From assembly GCA_029866325.1 (NCBI GenBank), contig JARWZO010000004.1, positions 124,001-188,000 on the forward strand: a stretch of 64,000 nt of DNA. The letters run 5' to 3'. Shown here piece by piece: positions 26,298 to 34,686 of the stretch. Under the pieces are notes generated by a model, which was given only the letters and a program-made list of their open reading frames with translations, was not told the DNA's origin and ran no database searches. Source of the stretch: Fluviicola sp. (GTDB lineage: Bacteria > Bacteroidota > Bacteroidia > Flavobacteriales_D > Crocinitomicaceae). A program made the position numbers and the translations under genes. Positions within the stretch are counted from its first letter, which is position 1. The number at the start of each line of letters is the position of its first letter.

Positions 26298-27239
26298 CTA
26301 CCTTCGGTAAGGCTTCTTATACATCTTCCCGTTTCGTTTGCGGTACTGACGTTTAGAGAAAGGACTTTCGTAAATACTTCGGGCATAATTCAAACTAATT
26401 TCATGCGTAGCATCCAGTTTTGTATGCGCAGTGCCATTAGAGGTTTCGTACGTGTAAACAATTCGTAAACCCTTTTCAAGAAACAGACCACCAGAAAGAG
26501 CAACAGAATTGTCGCTGCGATAAGCACCTCCGAACCAAAACAATTGATAGAGAAGGATGTGTCCGTCAATAGACATAGAAATAGGAGAGCCAGAAACACC
26601 TTTCACCAAAACACTTGGGTAAATAATAAAGTTATCCTTAAAAAGGCGCACTTTATAACCGAGTGTTGAATAGAAATGGCTAAACCTAGTGCTGTATTGT
26701 GCTTTGGCATTGGCGTAAGCGTTGTTGAACAAATACGGCATAGAAACACCGAACAGGAGGTTTTTCGATTGCAACGATATACCGGTTCCCAGATTCAAAC
26801 CGGCTTTGCGCGTGCGATTCAGCGCCGGATCGAGTTCCTGGTCGAAATACACAAACTGATTCTTCATCGAAATTTGCTGATAACCCACTTTTACGCCAAG
26901 ACCCAGAGCAAGCTTACGCGTGATCCACAAATGGTAGGTATAGTTGGCACCGATATCGGTAATATTAACGTTGTTGACCTGATCCGAAGAAATGGTTCCG
27001 CCAACCGAATGGTTTTTCGTAAAACGATAATGTCCGCTCACAAATCCGGTAAGAGGAGTATCTCCCATCGACATCCATTGTTTACGCACCGAAACCAATC
27101 CGCCGTAGCGTGTTTCAATATCAGCAAATCCCGGATTGATCACTCCTTGGTTGAGCATGTATTGCGCATAAGTTGAACGCAATTGTGCCTGCACCATTCC
27201 TGCCACTAAAAGAAGGCTACATGTAATTAGTATTCTCAT
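26298..27239 (-). CDS. PorP/SprF family T9SS outer-membrane protein
   Basis: 313 residues; signal peptide ends at about QAQ (19). The body is an outer-membrane beta-barrel with the family opening STYAQYMLNQGVINPGFAD, then SVRKQWMSM, LGTGISLQSKNLLFGVS and FIIYPSVLVKG. PorP/SprF proteins work with the T9SS, commonly for cargo carrying type B (gliding-motility-associated) C-terminal domains. It overlaps the upstream gene, which encodes such a domain, by 4 bases. A Lys/Arg-rich tail ends the protein. Confidence 0.9.
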   Translation of the reverse strand: MRILITCSLLLVAGMVQAQLRSTYAQYMLNQGVINPGFADIETRYGGLVSVRKQWMSMGDTPLTGFVSGHYRFTKNHSVGGTISSDQVNNVNITDIGANYTYHLWITRKLALGLGVKVGYQQISMKNQFVYFDQELDPALNRTRKAGLNLGTGISLQSKNLLFGVSMPYLFNNAYANAKAQYSTRFSHFYSTLGYKVRLFKDNFIIYPSVLVKGVSGSPISMSIDGHILLYQLFWFGGAYRSDNSVALSGGLFLEKGLRIVYTYETSNGTAHTKLDATHEISLNYARSIYESPFSKRQYRKRNGKMYKKPYRR

Positions 27240-27646
27240 CGTTTCAGGGTGATTTTACCGTTCGCTTTTTTGTCGTTGCCGTTGTAAAATTCAAAGAAAT
27301 ATACACCGTCACTCAATTTTTTCCCGCCAATAGGGCCACCTTGATTGCAAGTGCCATCCCAATCGTTCAAATACGGAGAAGATAAATACACCACTTCTCC
27401 CCAGCGATTAAATACTTTCAGGCTGCTGTTGCTGTAATTCTCCACATTCAGAATGATGTATGTATCGTTGTGGTTATCACCATTGGGTGAAAAGAAATCG
27501 GCAAATACCAAATCGTCCAGAATAAGGGTGTCCGGCACCGATGGAGTGACAACCATTACATTAGTTTTGCTTCTTATAGTAGAGGTTGGCTGCTTTGCCC
27601 AACTAATGAGGACGATTGGCAGCACAAATAGAAAGATCAAACGCAT
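27236..27646 (-). CDS. Minimal protein consisting of a T9SS type B (gliding motility-associated) sorting domain
   Basis: 136 residues: a signal peptide (about 1-18), a linker of about 30 residues, then a full gliding-motility-associated C-terminal domain (ADFFSPNGDNHNDTYIILN, LKVFNRWGEVVY, LSDGVYFFEFYN, NGKITLKR). No cargo domain precedes the sorting domain, which is unusual since type B cargoes are normally large adhesins. The stop overlaps the porP/sprF-like start by 4 bases, so the two are translated together. Either a very small surface protein or an accessory of the partner. Confidence 0.85.
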   Translation of the reverse strand: MRLIFLFVLPIVLISWAKQPTSTIRSKTNVMVVTPSVPDTLILDDLVFADFFSPNGDNHNDTYIILNVENYSNSSLKVFNRWGEVVYLSSPYLNDWDGTCNQGGPIGGKKLSDGVYFFEFYNGNDKKANGKITLKR

Positions 27647-27810
27647 GTTTTGAATTTTACGGCAAATTTGACCAAATTATACTGTTTTCCTGTGATTTTT
27701 GTGTTAAATCTTTTGCACAAAGAATGAACAGTTGTCCACGTTATTGGAATGGTAACATTGGTTTAGTGTTTGGTTGTATTGCTGTTTTTTATGTGATTTA
27801 GATCGAGCAG

Positions 27811-28392
27811 CTAATTCAAGAGGAGTCCGAGATACATTTCAAGGGCTTCATGTAGTATACTTTCTTCCGATAAATCCAAAAATGCTTCTTCAAAGGTTTC
27901 ATATAAATACTTCCCGTTGATGATTCCAATTAACGTGTAAACATCGTGCGAAAACCCAGTAAGGGGCGGTTTTTCGCGTGTGAAATAATCCATTAGATCA
28001 CGTTCAATATTGGGGAAGTCTGTTTCACACGTGTCAATTATTCTCGCAACCCTAACTCTCGAAAACGAAATAAATGAAATCGAATAGTGTTCATCAATAG
28101 TCAAAATAGTGCCGAGTGAACAGGAGTCATTTGCTTCATAAATAATGCGGCAATAGTTGGTTAAGTACAAATTCAAAGAATCGTTGTACTTCCGCAGGAT
28201 GACAATGTCTTTTCCCAAGGAATCTGCTTCGCTAAAAAGGTGTTCTATTTCCTTGTCTATTAATTCGTTGGTGATACGAATACTATCTAGATTGGTGATT
28301 TGTGCACGTGCAGAAAAGCAACAAACGAAACTTAGGAAAAGAGCTGCAGTTAATTTCCAATAGTGAAGCGCTAAAATAGAGGACTGTTTCAT
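27811..28392 (-). CDS. Hypothetical secreted protein
   Basis: 193 residues. N-terminal signal peptide with hydrophobic core AALFLSFVCCFSARA, then a coiled-coil-like stretch (NELIDKEIEHLFSEADSLGKD region, about 40-70) and a mixed domain with no motif I recognise. It may be periplasmic. Encoded upstream of, and in the same direction as, the porP pair but 165 bases away; next to another small secreted protein gene. Confidence 0.6.
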   Translation of the reverse strand: MKQSSILALHYWKLTAALFLSFVCCFSARAQITNLDSIRITNELIDKEIEHLFSEADSLGKDIVILRKYNDSLNLYLTNYCRIIYEANDSCSLGTILTIDEHYSISFISFSRVRVARIIDTCETDFPNIERDLMDYFTREKPPLTGFSHDVYTLIGIINGKYLYETFEEAFLDLSEESILHEALEMYLGLLLN

Positions 28393-28474
28393 TTACTTAG
28401 TTGAGTTAATAAATGTCTGATTTAGCCATTCGTAACCTTCTTCATTTATGCAAGATCAGTTCGTAGTTACAGAA

Positions 28475-28969
28475 TCAAAAAACGCTTCGAAACAGTTTTC
28501 GGTATTCATCTTCGAGTTTTTTCAGGAAATCAAAGTAATACCTATCCTCACAATCAATCACGGTTCCCATTTCCCATGAAACAGTTTTTCCAACCATTGC
28601 ATCTCCATCTTTTAGTGAAACTTTCAATGATCCTTTATTACGGAATTCACAGTAACAGGACTTCTTTTCGCCCTGCAATTCTAGCGAGTTGGTTACAATC
28701 GAATCAATAACACTGTAATTCAATGAATCGGTAAAGTACGATACATCAATAGGTTCTTTGAATGTTTTCCACTTTCTGCGTGGATTTTTCCGGTAAATTA
28801 TTGTTGGAATTGAATCCGGAATGATCATAATCTGTGACTTCTCAACGATTTCGGATCGCCAAATTGGTGTCCAAGATTCCCGTGTCAGCGCAATAACATG
28901 CTTACTTTTCTGTGCTATACTGGGTTGGCTGGCAATCGCGAGTAATAAAATATACAAGAATCGATTCAT
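28475..28969 (-). CDS. Hypothetical secreted protein
   Basis: 164 residues with signal peptide 1-19 (ends SIAQ). A single CYC pair near residue 105 may form a disulfide. Strand-rich C-terminal half. No recognised family. Same orientation as the 27811-28392 gene, 82 bases apart; divergent from the zinc-ribbon-like gene at 29171. Confidence 0.6.
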   Translation of the reverse strand: MNRFLYILLLAIASQPSIAQKSKHVIALTRESWTPIWRSEIVEKSQIMIIPDSIPTIIYRKNPRRKWKTFKEPIDVSYFTDSLNYSVIDSIVTNSLELQGEKKSCYCEFRNKGSLKVSLKDGDAMVGKTVSWEMGTVIDCEDRYYFDFLKKLEDEYRKLFRSVF

Positions 28970-29170
28970 GCTTGAAAGATAACCATAAAGTTAAACGTTC
29001 TGTTAACCGTCAATATTCATTCCTTTCAGATAGTATCGTTATCCGTCGAAAACCATTTAAACAAACATTCATTCACTTTGGGGAGTTGTTGGCTTAGATC
29101 CCGTGTTTGAAAAAGGAAAGGTTCGTTTTCAAATCCTTTTAACTAAGTTTCCACTCAGAAAACCCAACAC

Positions 29171-29599
29171 ATGAAAACCCAACTAAGAGTGGAGAACCCT
29201 TGTCCGATGATCCTTTCCCGAATGTCGTGTGGCGACGGCAGTTTTACCTGTACATCCTGCAAAACCCAAGTGGTCGATTTCAGAAACAAAACTCCTGAAG
29301 AAATAAAGCGCCTTTCTACACCGGATACCTGCGGGATTTTCACTACCGACCAACTTCCGGGACAACAAAAAATGGCGTTTTCCAGAAAAGCGGTTTTTTA
29401 TGCCTTGGCATTCTGTTCGTTTCTCGGATTCAACGTTACACCTGTTCAGGCTGCCTCCAAACCAATGAATACTTCCGGAATCCCCACATTTAGTGCTGCT
29501 TTAGCGCAGGAAAAAGAAACCCAAAAACCAAAAAAGAAAAGGAAGTCAAAAAAGGCAAAGAAAGCAGCGCATGTTACAATAGGTTGTCCAAGTTTTTAA
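29171..29599 (+). CDS. Single-pass membrane protein with N-terminal Cys motif and basic tail
   Basis: 142 residues. The N-terminus CPMIL...GSFTCTSCKTQVVDFRNKTPEEIKRL resembles the short CxxC-type segment (C, M, F-C-xx-C, VVDF, EEI) that begins many Bacteroidota membrane proteins; it may bind zinc. One membrane helix follows (about 78-95, AVFYALAFCSFLGFNVTP), then an extracytoplasmic tail ending in the Lys-rich KKKRKSKKAKKAAH and a final cysteine. The role is unknown; no regulatory or carboxypeptidase-like domain follows, unlike in larger relatives. Confidence 0.68.
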   Translation: MKTQLRVENPCPMILSRMSCGDGSFTCTSCKTQVVDFRNKTPEEIKRLSTPDTCGIFTTDQLPGQQKMAFSRKAVFYALAFCSFLGFNVTPVQAASKPMNTSGIPTFSAALAQEKETQKPKKKRKSKKAKKAAHVTIGCPSF

Positions 29600-29639
29600 T
29601 AATCCTATTTTTACGGACATAACACCTTTTCAAAACGTT

Positions 29640-30446
29640 ATGTCGAAGAATCGATCAGCAATACCGGATTTCATTGGTTTGTTATTCTTGTTAATCATCC
29701 TTTCAGCCTGTTCTTCGGGGAAGGGACTTCCGAAGAAGAAAACAAGTGTACCATGTAATGTGCAACAAAATGGTATTTATCGGGTTAGAGTAACCATTGT
29801 TGGCGAACATCCGAGCATATATGTCGGGTCACTTGACGATCAATATTTCACAGAAGTAGTTATTAAGAATGAGAAAATTGTGGAATGGAAGAACCAGAAG
29901 CGAGATAGTGGTTTACCCATTTCTCTTTATCCACAAAATGGGGTCACTATGGGTTCTTGGAGTGAAGAATATTCTGACTGTTCAGTTGATGTTATCAAAT
30001 GTCTGAGTAAAATTGAGCAAACTGATATTGTACAAGCGAACCAAAAAAAGCACTTGAATGAAATTCCTTTATTACCTGTTCGTTTAGGCGATATTCTTGA
30101 AGGTGCCGGAGGGAAATACGCTTTTTCGAAAGAAGAATACTTTAAGGAAAATAGCTGTTTTGTAATAGATAATGATTGTTTCGCACTTCTGAATTTGAAT
30201 GGGGAGGATGTTTATTTAGACCACGATATTTTTAGATCTTCGTTTCCTGAAAGCGGTAAGACTTATCATCTTTACAATGATAATTATTCAGCCACAATTG
30301 AGTTTAAAGTAGCAGGCGAAGTCCATCGTAAAAAGATAGGATACTCTACCACACCTCAAACCATGGTTTTAAAACTTACCCGAAAAAAAGACGGCGAAAC
30401 GGCAACATATCATTTGTTTGGCTATAGTGGTGATGTTGAAGCATAA
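29640..30446 (+). CDS. Hypothetical lipoprotein
   Basis: 268 residues; lipobox LSAC at about 21-24, so probably lipid-anchored. Four further cysteines and strand-rich segments; no known domain recognised. It starts 40 bases after the zinc-ribbon-like gene and converges with the FG-GAP-like gene (8 bases between stops). Confidence 0.68.
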   Translation: MSKNRSAIPDFIGLLFLLIILSACSSGKGLPKKKTSVPCNVQQNGIYRVRVTIVGEHPSIYVGSLDDQYFTEVVIKNEKIVEWKNQKRDSGLPISLYPQNGVTMGSWSEEYSDCSVDVIKCLSKIEQTDIVQANQKKHLNEIPLLPVRLGDILEGAGGKYAFSKEEYFKENSCFVIDNDCFALLNLNGEDVYLDHDIFRSSFPESGKTYHLYNDNYSATIEFKVAGEVHRKKIGYSTTPQTMVLKLTRKKDGETATYHLFGYSGDVEA

Positions 30447-30454
30447 GCAAACAC

Positions 30455-31081
30455 TCAAAACCTAACCTCCTCCCGATAAGGCGTATCTTCACCATCAAAG
30501 CGAATTCCTTTCAAATAATATCGATTCCCCGATTTTACAAGATGAGACTGCAATGTTGTCTCGCCGTAATCGCGACGGTGATTGACCGACGCTACTTGTT
30601 CCCATTTTCCATTTCGTAAGGTATAGACATATAGGTGCGCCATGCTGCTGGTAAACCATCCCGGACAAAAAATCAGTTCATTCATACCGTCACCATTCAA
30701 ATCGCCGGCATTTTCAACGGTTCCCCATACGGAGTTTTCAAATACCAGTTCGGGTACTTCACACGAAAAGGTGATTTTGTTGTAACAATCGCCAGCCGCA
30801 CAACCAAACTCGTAGTGAATAGTTCCCTTTTCGTCCATGTAGGCGAGCGTGGGTGGCGTGATCACAAAAGCTGTGTCGTACTTACCGTCGTTATTCAGAT
30901 CCTGCACCAATACCGTATCGCAGTATTCGGGTTCCACAATTTCGGTTAATTCGGGCACTTTTGTGCTGTCGCCCGCTATCGCTTTATTTCCTGCATGCAA
31001 GCGGTTGTCTGTTGGTTTTGCAGTACAATTGGTCAGTGTAAACAATCCGCAAACCAGTAGTGTAATCAGTGTTTTTTTCAT
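30455..31081 (-). CDS. Lipoprotein with FG-GAP/VCBS-like calcium loops
   Basis: 208 residues with lipobox TNC at about residue 19. Two calcium-loop repeats, VQDLNNDGKYDTAFV (about 60) and AGDLNGDGMNELIF (about 125), match FG-GAP/VCBS propeller blades. It is too short for a whole propeller, so it may hold only a few blades or oligomerise. Cysteines at CAAGDC may form a disulfide. Likely exported; ligand unknown. Confidence 0.7.
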   Translation of the reverse strand: MKKTLITLLVCGLFTLTNCTAKPTDNRLHAGNKAIAGDSTKVPELTEIVEPEYCDTVLVQDLNNDGKYDTAFVITPPTLAYMDEKGTIHYEFGCAAGDCYNKITFSCEVPELVFENSVWGTVENAGDLNGDGMNELIFCPGWFTSSMAHLYVYTLRNGKWEQVASVNHRRDYGETTLQSHLVKSGNRYYLKGIRFDGEDTPYREEVRF

Positions 31082-31226
31082 ACACCAAATCTGCTGCTTT
31101 CAGCTGTAACCGAAAGCGGTGTTTTATTATTTGCGCGGAGTGGGGGATTATTTGATCTACTTCTTTAAGAACGTTGATTTGCCGAAAGTAAAAAGAGCAC
31201 CACCTTCCGATAGCGCTCTTCGTTGT

Positions 31227-33281
31227 TTACTGAATGATCTCAACCTGTTGAACCGTTTCTGAAAGTTCACTGATTTGCTGCTGAATCTTGTGTTCGAATG
31301 AAAAATAATCTTCTTTCGTTCGGAAGCCGCTTGTGTGAATCCAGTCTTCGGTTGAGTAAGTGCGCACGAATTCACCAATCAATTGCTCTTCCATTTTGTA
31401 GTGCGTTGTCAGGTATTCCGACAATTTCAACAGCAACAATTTGTGCTTTTGCAACAATTGTTCGGCTTCTTTTTCACAGGTGTGGATCAACTGCAACGCT
31501 TCTTCTTTGTACTTGTTTTCCATGTAAAAGAGGTCGCTGTTGTCAGCAGAATACACCGAAATGGTAATTGGATCGTTGCCCATGGCATAACTACGAATGG
31601 CAGCGTTGGCCAATTTGGTCGCCGTTTCAATGTCACTGGAAACGCCCGATGAGGTTTGCTCGATACCAAAGATCATTTTTTCAGCAATGTAACCACCAAG
31701 TGAAATGATGATGTCTTTTTTGATGATCTCACGGGTCGTCAATCCTTCCGGAAGATTCACCATACAAAATCCGTCGGCATATTCGGCTGCTGATTTGGAA
31801 ACAATGATCGATGGCAAAATACGCAACGTCATGATCGCCAATACGGCATGTCCGGCCTCGTGCACCGCTGTGTGAGCTTGCAAATCACGATTCGTTGTTT
31901 TTCGCAATGAGTCAATTTTGAGGTTCACTTTTTCTTCCTTCAGCGCAATAACACTGTTGGTTAAATCTTTGAACACAAAACGATAGCCATCATTTACGTA
32001 GAACCATTCGACCGTTGAAACGTGTAGTTTAAGTTCAATGACTTCGATCACAATTTTCCCAAACCACGCTTCAATGTAATTTTTGATGGTGGTCAACACC
32101 GGTCTGGTTCCTTGCGCCGGAAATACTCCTTCACGGTAAATCAATTCGTTGATCGAAGAGTCATACTGCAGCTCGAAGTGAAATTGTTCACGAATGAAGC
32201 TTGCCACACGTTCTAGTTCACGACGAATCAATTCTTCGAAATGAGCATTTTTAAACGCGCGATAAATCACATGGTTATTCCCCAAACGGGCAATTTGCTC
32301 CAGTCTGAATCGTTTCTTTAGTGCAGTTTTGATGGAAGTCAAGTTGATTTTCAACGTAGCTTCATGCAATTCGTCTGCACTGATATCAGGGTTCATTGAT
32401 TTACTCATGTCGTAGGCTTCATCGAGGTTTCCCAAAATGAAAATCAAGGCTTTCGACAAATCCAATTCTTTGGTGGCATTACGGGTTTTTAATCCGCTGA
32501 GTAAAATATCGATGATCCCGAACAAATCGCTTTTCGAGGCTTCTTCTTTGATCATTTCCTGAGGCGTAACATCGTCGTTGAACAAATAATAAACCCCGGA
32601 AACAAAGTCGGTCGACAAAAAGTAACCGGCATCCATGGCGTTGCCGTTGCGGGAGTAATTTTCAAAGTAGAAGTGCTGAAAAATCTCCGTAAACTGCTCA
32701 ACGTTGGTCGTTACAACGCCATTTTCGATGATCACACCTTGATCTTTGGCTTTCACCAGATTCATCAAACACACTTCTGCACGTTTAATGTAAAAGGCGT
32801 TGTTGGAAGGGATGTACGAAAGTTTTCCATTATCGATCAAATCCCAAACAAAGCGCAGTTTGTCTTTCCCCAGTTCGTTTCCGCTATTGTCGAGCGTGCG
32901 GGCAAATTGAAATTCGTCCATGCACATAATGCACGGTTGTTCATGAAGAAATTCCAAATCGTCGGTCAAGGTATTTTTAAACCACGTAGCCGAATCGGAT
33001 TCAAATTCTCCCATGTCAATTTGCACGTACAATTTTTCGTAAGCCAGCAATTCGACCAGCTTTTTCACGAGTGCCGTTTTACCCGAACCTGTCATTCCCC
33101 AAAGGTTGATCACCATCGGACGTAATTGTGCCTTTGGAAATAAGTACCACGATGATACCAAGCCCATCACTTCATCGATGATCTGATCCAACCCGATGAA
33201 ATGTGTTTTTAGCGCGACCGTAATCTCGGTCATTTTATGTTTTTTCAGGATGATTTCCTGATGTAATGCATGTTGTTCCAT
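31227..33281 (-). CDS. ClpB-like AAA+ ATPase fused to an M41 (FtsH-type) peptidase domain
   Basis: 684 residues from the ATG at 33281 (a GTG 39 bases earlier is unlikely). Residues about 1-400 are an AAA_2-type ATPase: Walker A GMTGSGKT (about 61-68), Walker B CIMCMDEF, sensor asparagine in FILGNLDEAY and Arg finger in LKKRFRLEQIARL. A ClpB-like small domain follows (FPAQGTRPVLTTIKNYIE). Residues about 460-650 are a full M41 peptidase with HEAGH (about 473) and the third ligand SSDIETATKLAN. No membrane helix is evident. The usual FtsH has a different AAA domain; canonical ftsH is at 60963-63119. Soluble ATP-dependent protease; substrate unknown. Confidence 0.85.
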   Translation of the reverse strand: MEQHALHQEIILKKHKMTEITVALKTHFIGLDQIIDEVMGLVSSWYLFPKAQLRPMVINLWGMTGSGKTALVKKLVELLAYEKLYVQIDMGEFESDSATWFKNTLTDDLEFLHEQPCIMCMDEFQFARTLDNSGNELGKDKLRFVWDLIDNGKLSYIPSNNAFYIKRAEVCLMNLVKAKDQGVIIENGVVTTNVEQFTEIFQHFYFENYSRNGNAMDAGYFLSTDFVSGVYYLFNDDVTPQEMIKEEASKSDLFGIIDILLSGLKTRNATKELDLSKALIFILGNLDEAYDMSKSMNPDISADELHEATLKINLTSIKTALKKRFRLEQIARLGNNHVIYRAFKNAHFEELIRRELERVASFIREQFHFELQYDSSINELIYREGVFPAQGTRPVLTTIKNYIEAWFGKIVIEVIELKLHVSTVEWFYVNDGYRFVFKDLTNSVIALKEEKVNLKIDSLRKTTNRDLQAHTAVHEAGHAVLAIMTLRILPSIIVSKSAAEYADGFCMVNLPEGLTTREIIKKDIIISLGGYIAEKMIFGIEQTSSGVSSDIETATKLANAAIRSYAMGNDPITISVYSADNSDLFYMENKYKEEALQLIHTCEKEAEQLLQKHKLLLLKLSEYLTTHYKMEEQLIGEFVRTYSTEDWIHTSGFRTKEDYFSFEHKIQQQISELSETVQQVEIIQ

Positions 33282-34021
33282 ATTGTTTGTGTTGATGAAG
33301 GAGCAAAAAGAAATAATCACCTTTTACCGCTTCAACCGTTTTTAAAAGTCACCCCATTTGGGATAACCTTTGATTAAAGTGTAGATCTTTTTTGAACGAT
33401 GAAAACCGAACAAGCAAGATGCTGATTTGTTGTTGTGATGAATGTTTCCGAAAAGCGATACTTGTCTTTTAGACAACGTATTGAGCTATTTTCAAAACCG
33501 TTTTGTAGAAGAAAGTGAACTAAAAAGCCGCGAAACGTGGTGGAACATTTCGTTTAATTCTTGTCGAAAAATTGATTGTGAAAGTGTCTAACTTTTACTG
33601 TCAACAATTGACAACTGTGCTTCCGGATTACCTTTTGTCGGTTTTGAAAGTTGAGGGAAAAAGACAACAAAAAACCCGGCTGACGACCGGGCTAAATATC
33701 ATTGAATGATCAGTATCCGGTCTACGATTTACCTTTAAGATTTACTACTGACATACTGTTGCTTTTTTAGAGTGTTTTGTTAATTCTGATGGCGAAACTA
33801 GAATCTTAAAATGGAATATGCAAATTTTGGGTTGTTTTTTAGATAGACGTAGTTCTTTTTATTGGTTTTAATGAGCTGAAAAATTAGTGGTTAATGGTGT
33901 GTTATAAAAAACAAAATTCTTCAATTCAAAAAGTATGTAAGTTGATTCATATAGTGATTTTGTTTTCGCTGACAGACAGATTTAATAACTAAATTAGTGT
34001 TATCTTGCTATTTGTTTTTTA
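33282..34021. other. 740-bp non-coding divergent region with inverted repeats
   Basis: No plausible gene. It contains inverted repeats TGTCAA-CAA-TTGACA (33600-33614) and CAAAAC-C-GTTTTG (33493-33505), either of which could be regulator sites, and a minus-strand terminator at 33675-33691. It separates the AAA-M41 gene (minus) from a lipoprotein gene (plus). Confidence 0.6.
33675..33691 (-). terminator. Orphan minus-strand terminator upstream of the AAA-M41 gene
   Basis: On the minus strand: stem CCCGG/CCGGG with loop TCGTCAG, directly followed by TTTTTTG. Nothing is annotated on the minus strand between here and 34022, so it would end an unannotated RNA or attenuate a leader. Confidence 0.6.
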
Positions 34022-34555
34022 ATGAGGACTACATTATTAATAACACTTTTGGTTTTGCTTCAAAGTTGTAACGCCCAACTGCAACAAGATTCTGTCTCAA
34101 TGTCAGTCTGGCAAAGCAAATATCACAATCTTAAAGCAAATTATTCTTCTGAGTGGAGTTTACTTCCTGGGATCGATAAAGAAAACAAAGTAATCTTCGG
34201 ACTAATCGATAAAACAGATGGGAAATCCTACTTAGTAAAAATAGCAGAAGATGTTTCTAAAGAAGATCTTCCAGATGAGGATTATTACTTGGCGTTTAAA
34301 GAGATGGTTCTAAATGAAAATCCGAAAAACAAATTACTGAGTGAGCAAGATGTCGATTTTCATGGTAGTAATTACCATCGATTGGAATTCCTCATCTATA
34401 CTGAAAAATGGGGCTTACTCAAGCAATATGCCTATGTTAATAGACCAGGTGATTTTATCATTGGAGTTCAGCTATCATATCCTGTGGCTGAAGATAAATC
34501 GAATGCGGAAATGCCCGAATCAATGATTGAGTTAGATAAAAATGTCGTACTATAG
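34022..34555 (+). CDS. Hypothetical lipoprotein
   Basis: 177 residues; lipobox LLQSC at about 12-16. The mature part begins with a long helix and contains YYLAFKEMVLNENP and YVNRPGDFIIGVQLSYP, an alpha/beta arrangement reminiscent of PsbP-like stress lipoproteins, but I cannot assign it. It stands alone after the long non-coding region. Confidence 0.62.
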   Translation: MRTTLLITLLVLLQSCNAQLQQDSVSMSVWQSKYHNLKANYSSEWSLLPGIDKENKVIFGLIDKTDGKSYLVKIAEDVSKEDLPDEDYYLAFKEMVLNENPKNKLLSEQDVDFHGSNYHRLEFLIYTEKWGLLKQYAYVNRPGDFIIGVQLSYPVAEDKSNAEMPESMIELDKNVVL

Positions 34556-34686
34556 ATTATTTAGTTCATAAATTTGAACATGCATTAACTATGGTCATTT
34601 CCAAGTATCAGCGCTGAATTTTACTTTTTGTGAGTTGTAGATTTTTTCTCACAGTTAGTTCGCTGTAAACCCACCACAGTCATTAC

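Noticed and set aside
31227-33281. Second ftsH copy
   Set aside because: Only the peptidase half matches FtsH; the ATPase half has ClpB-like motifs and there are no membrane helices.
33675-33691. Terminator for the plus-strand gene at 34022
   Set aside because: The T run follows the stem only on the minus strand, and the plus-strand gene starts further right.
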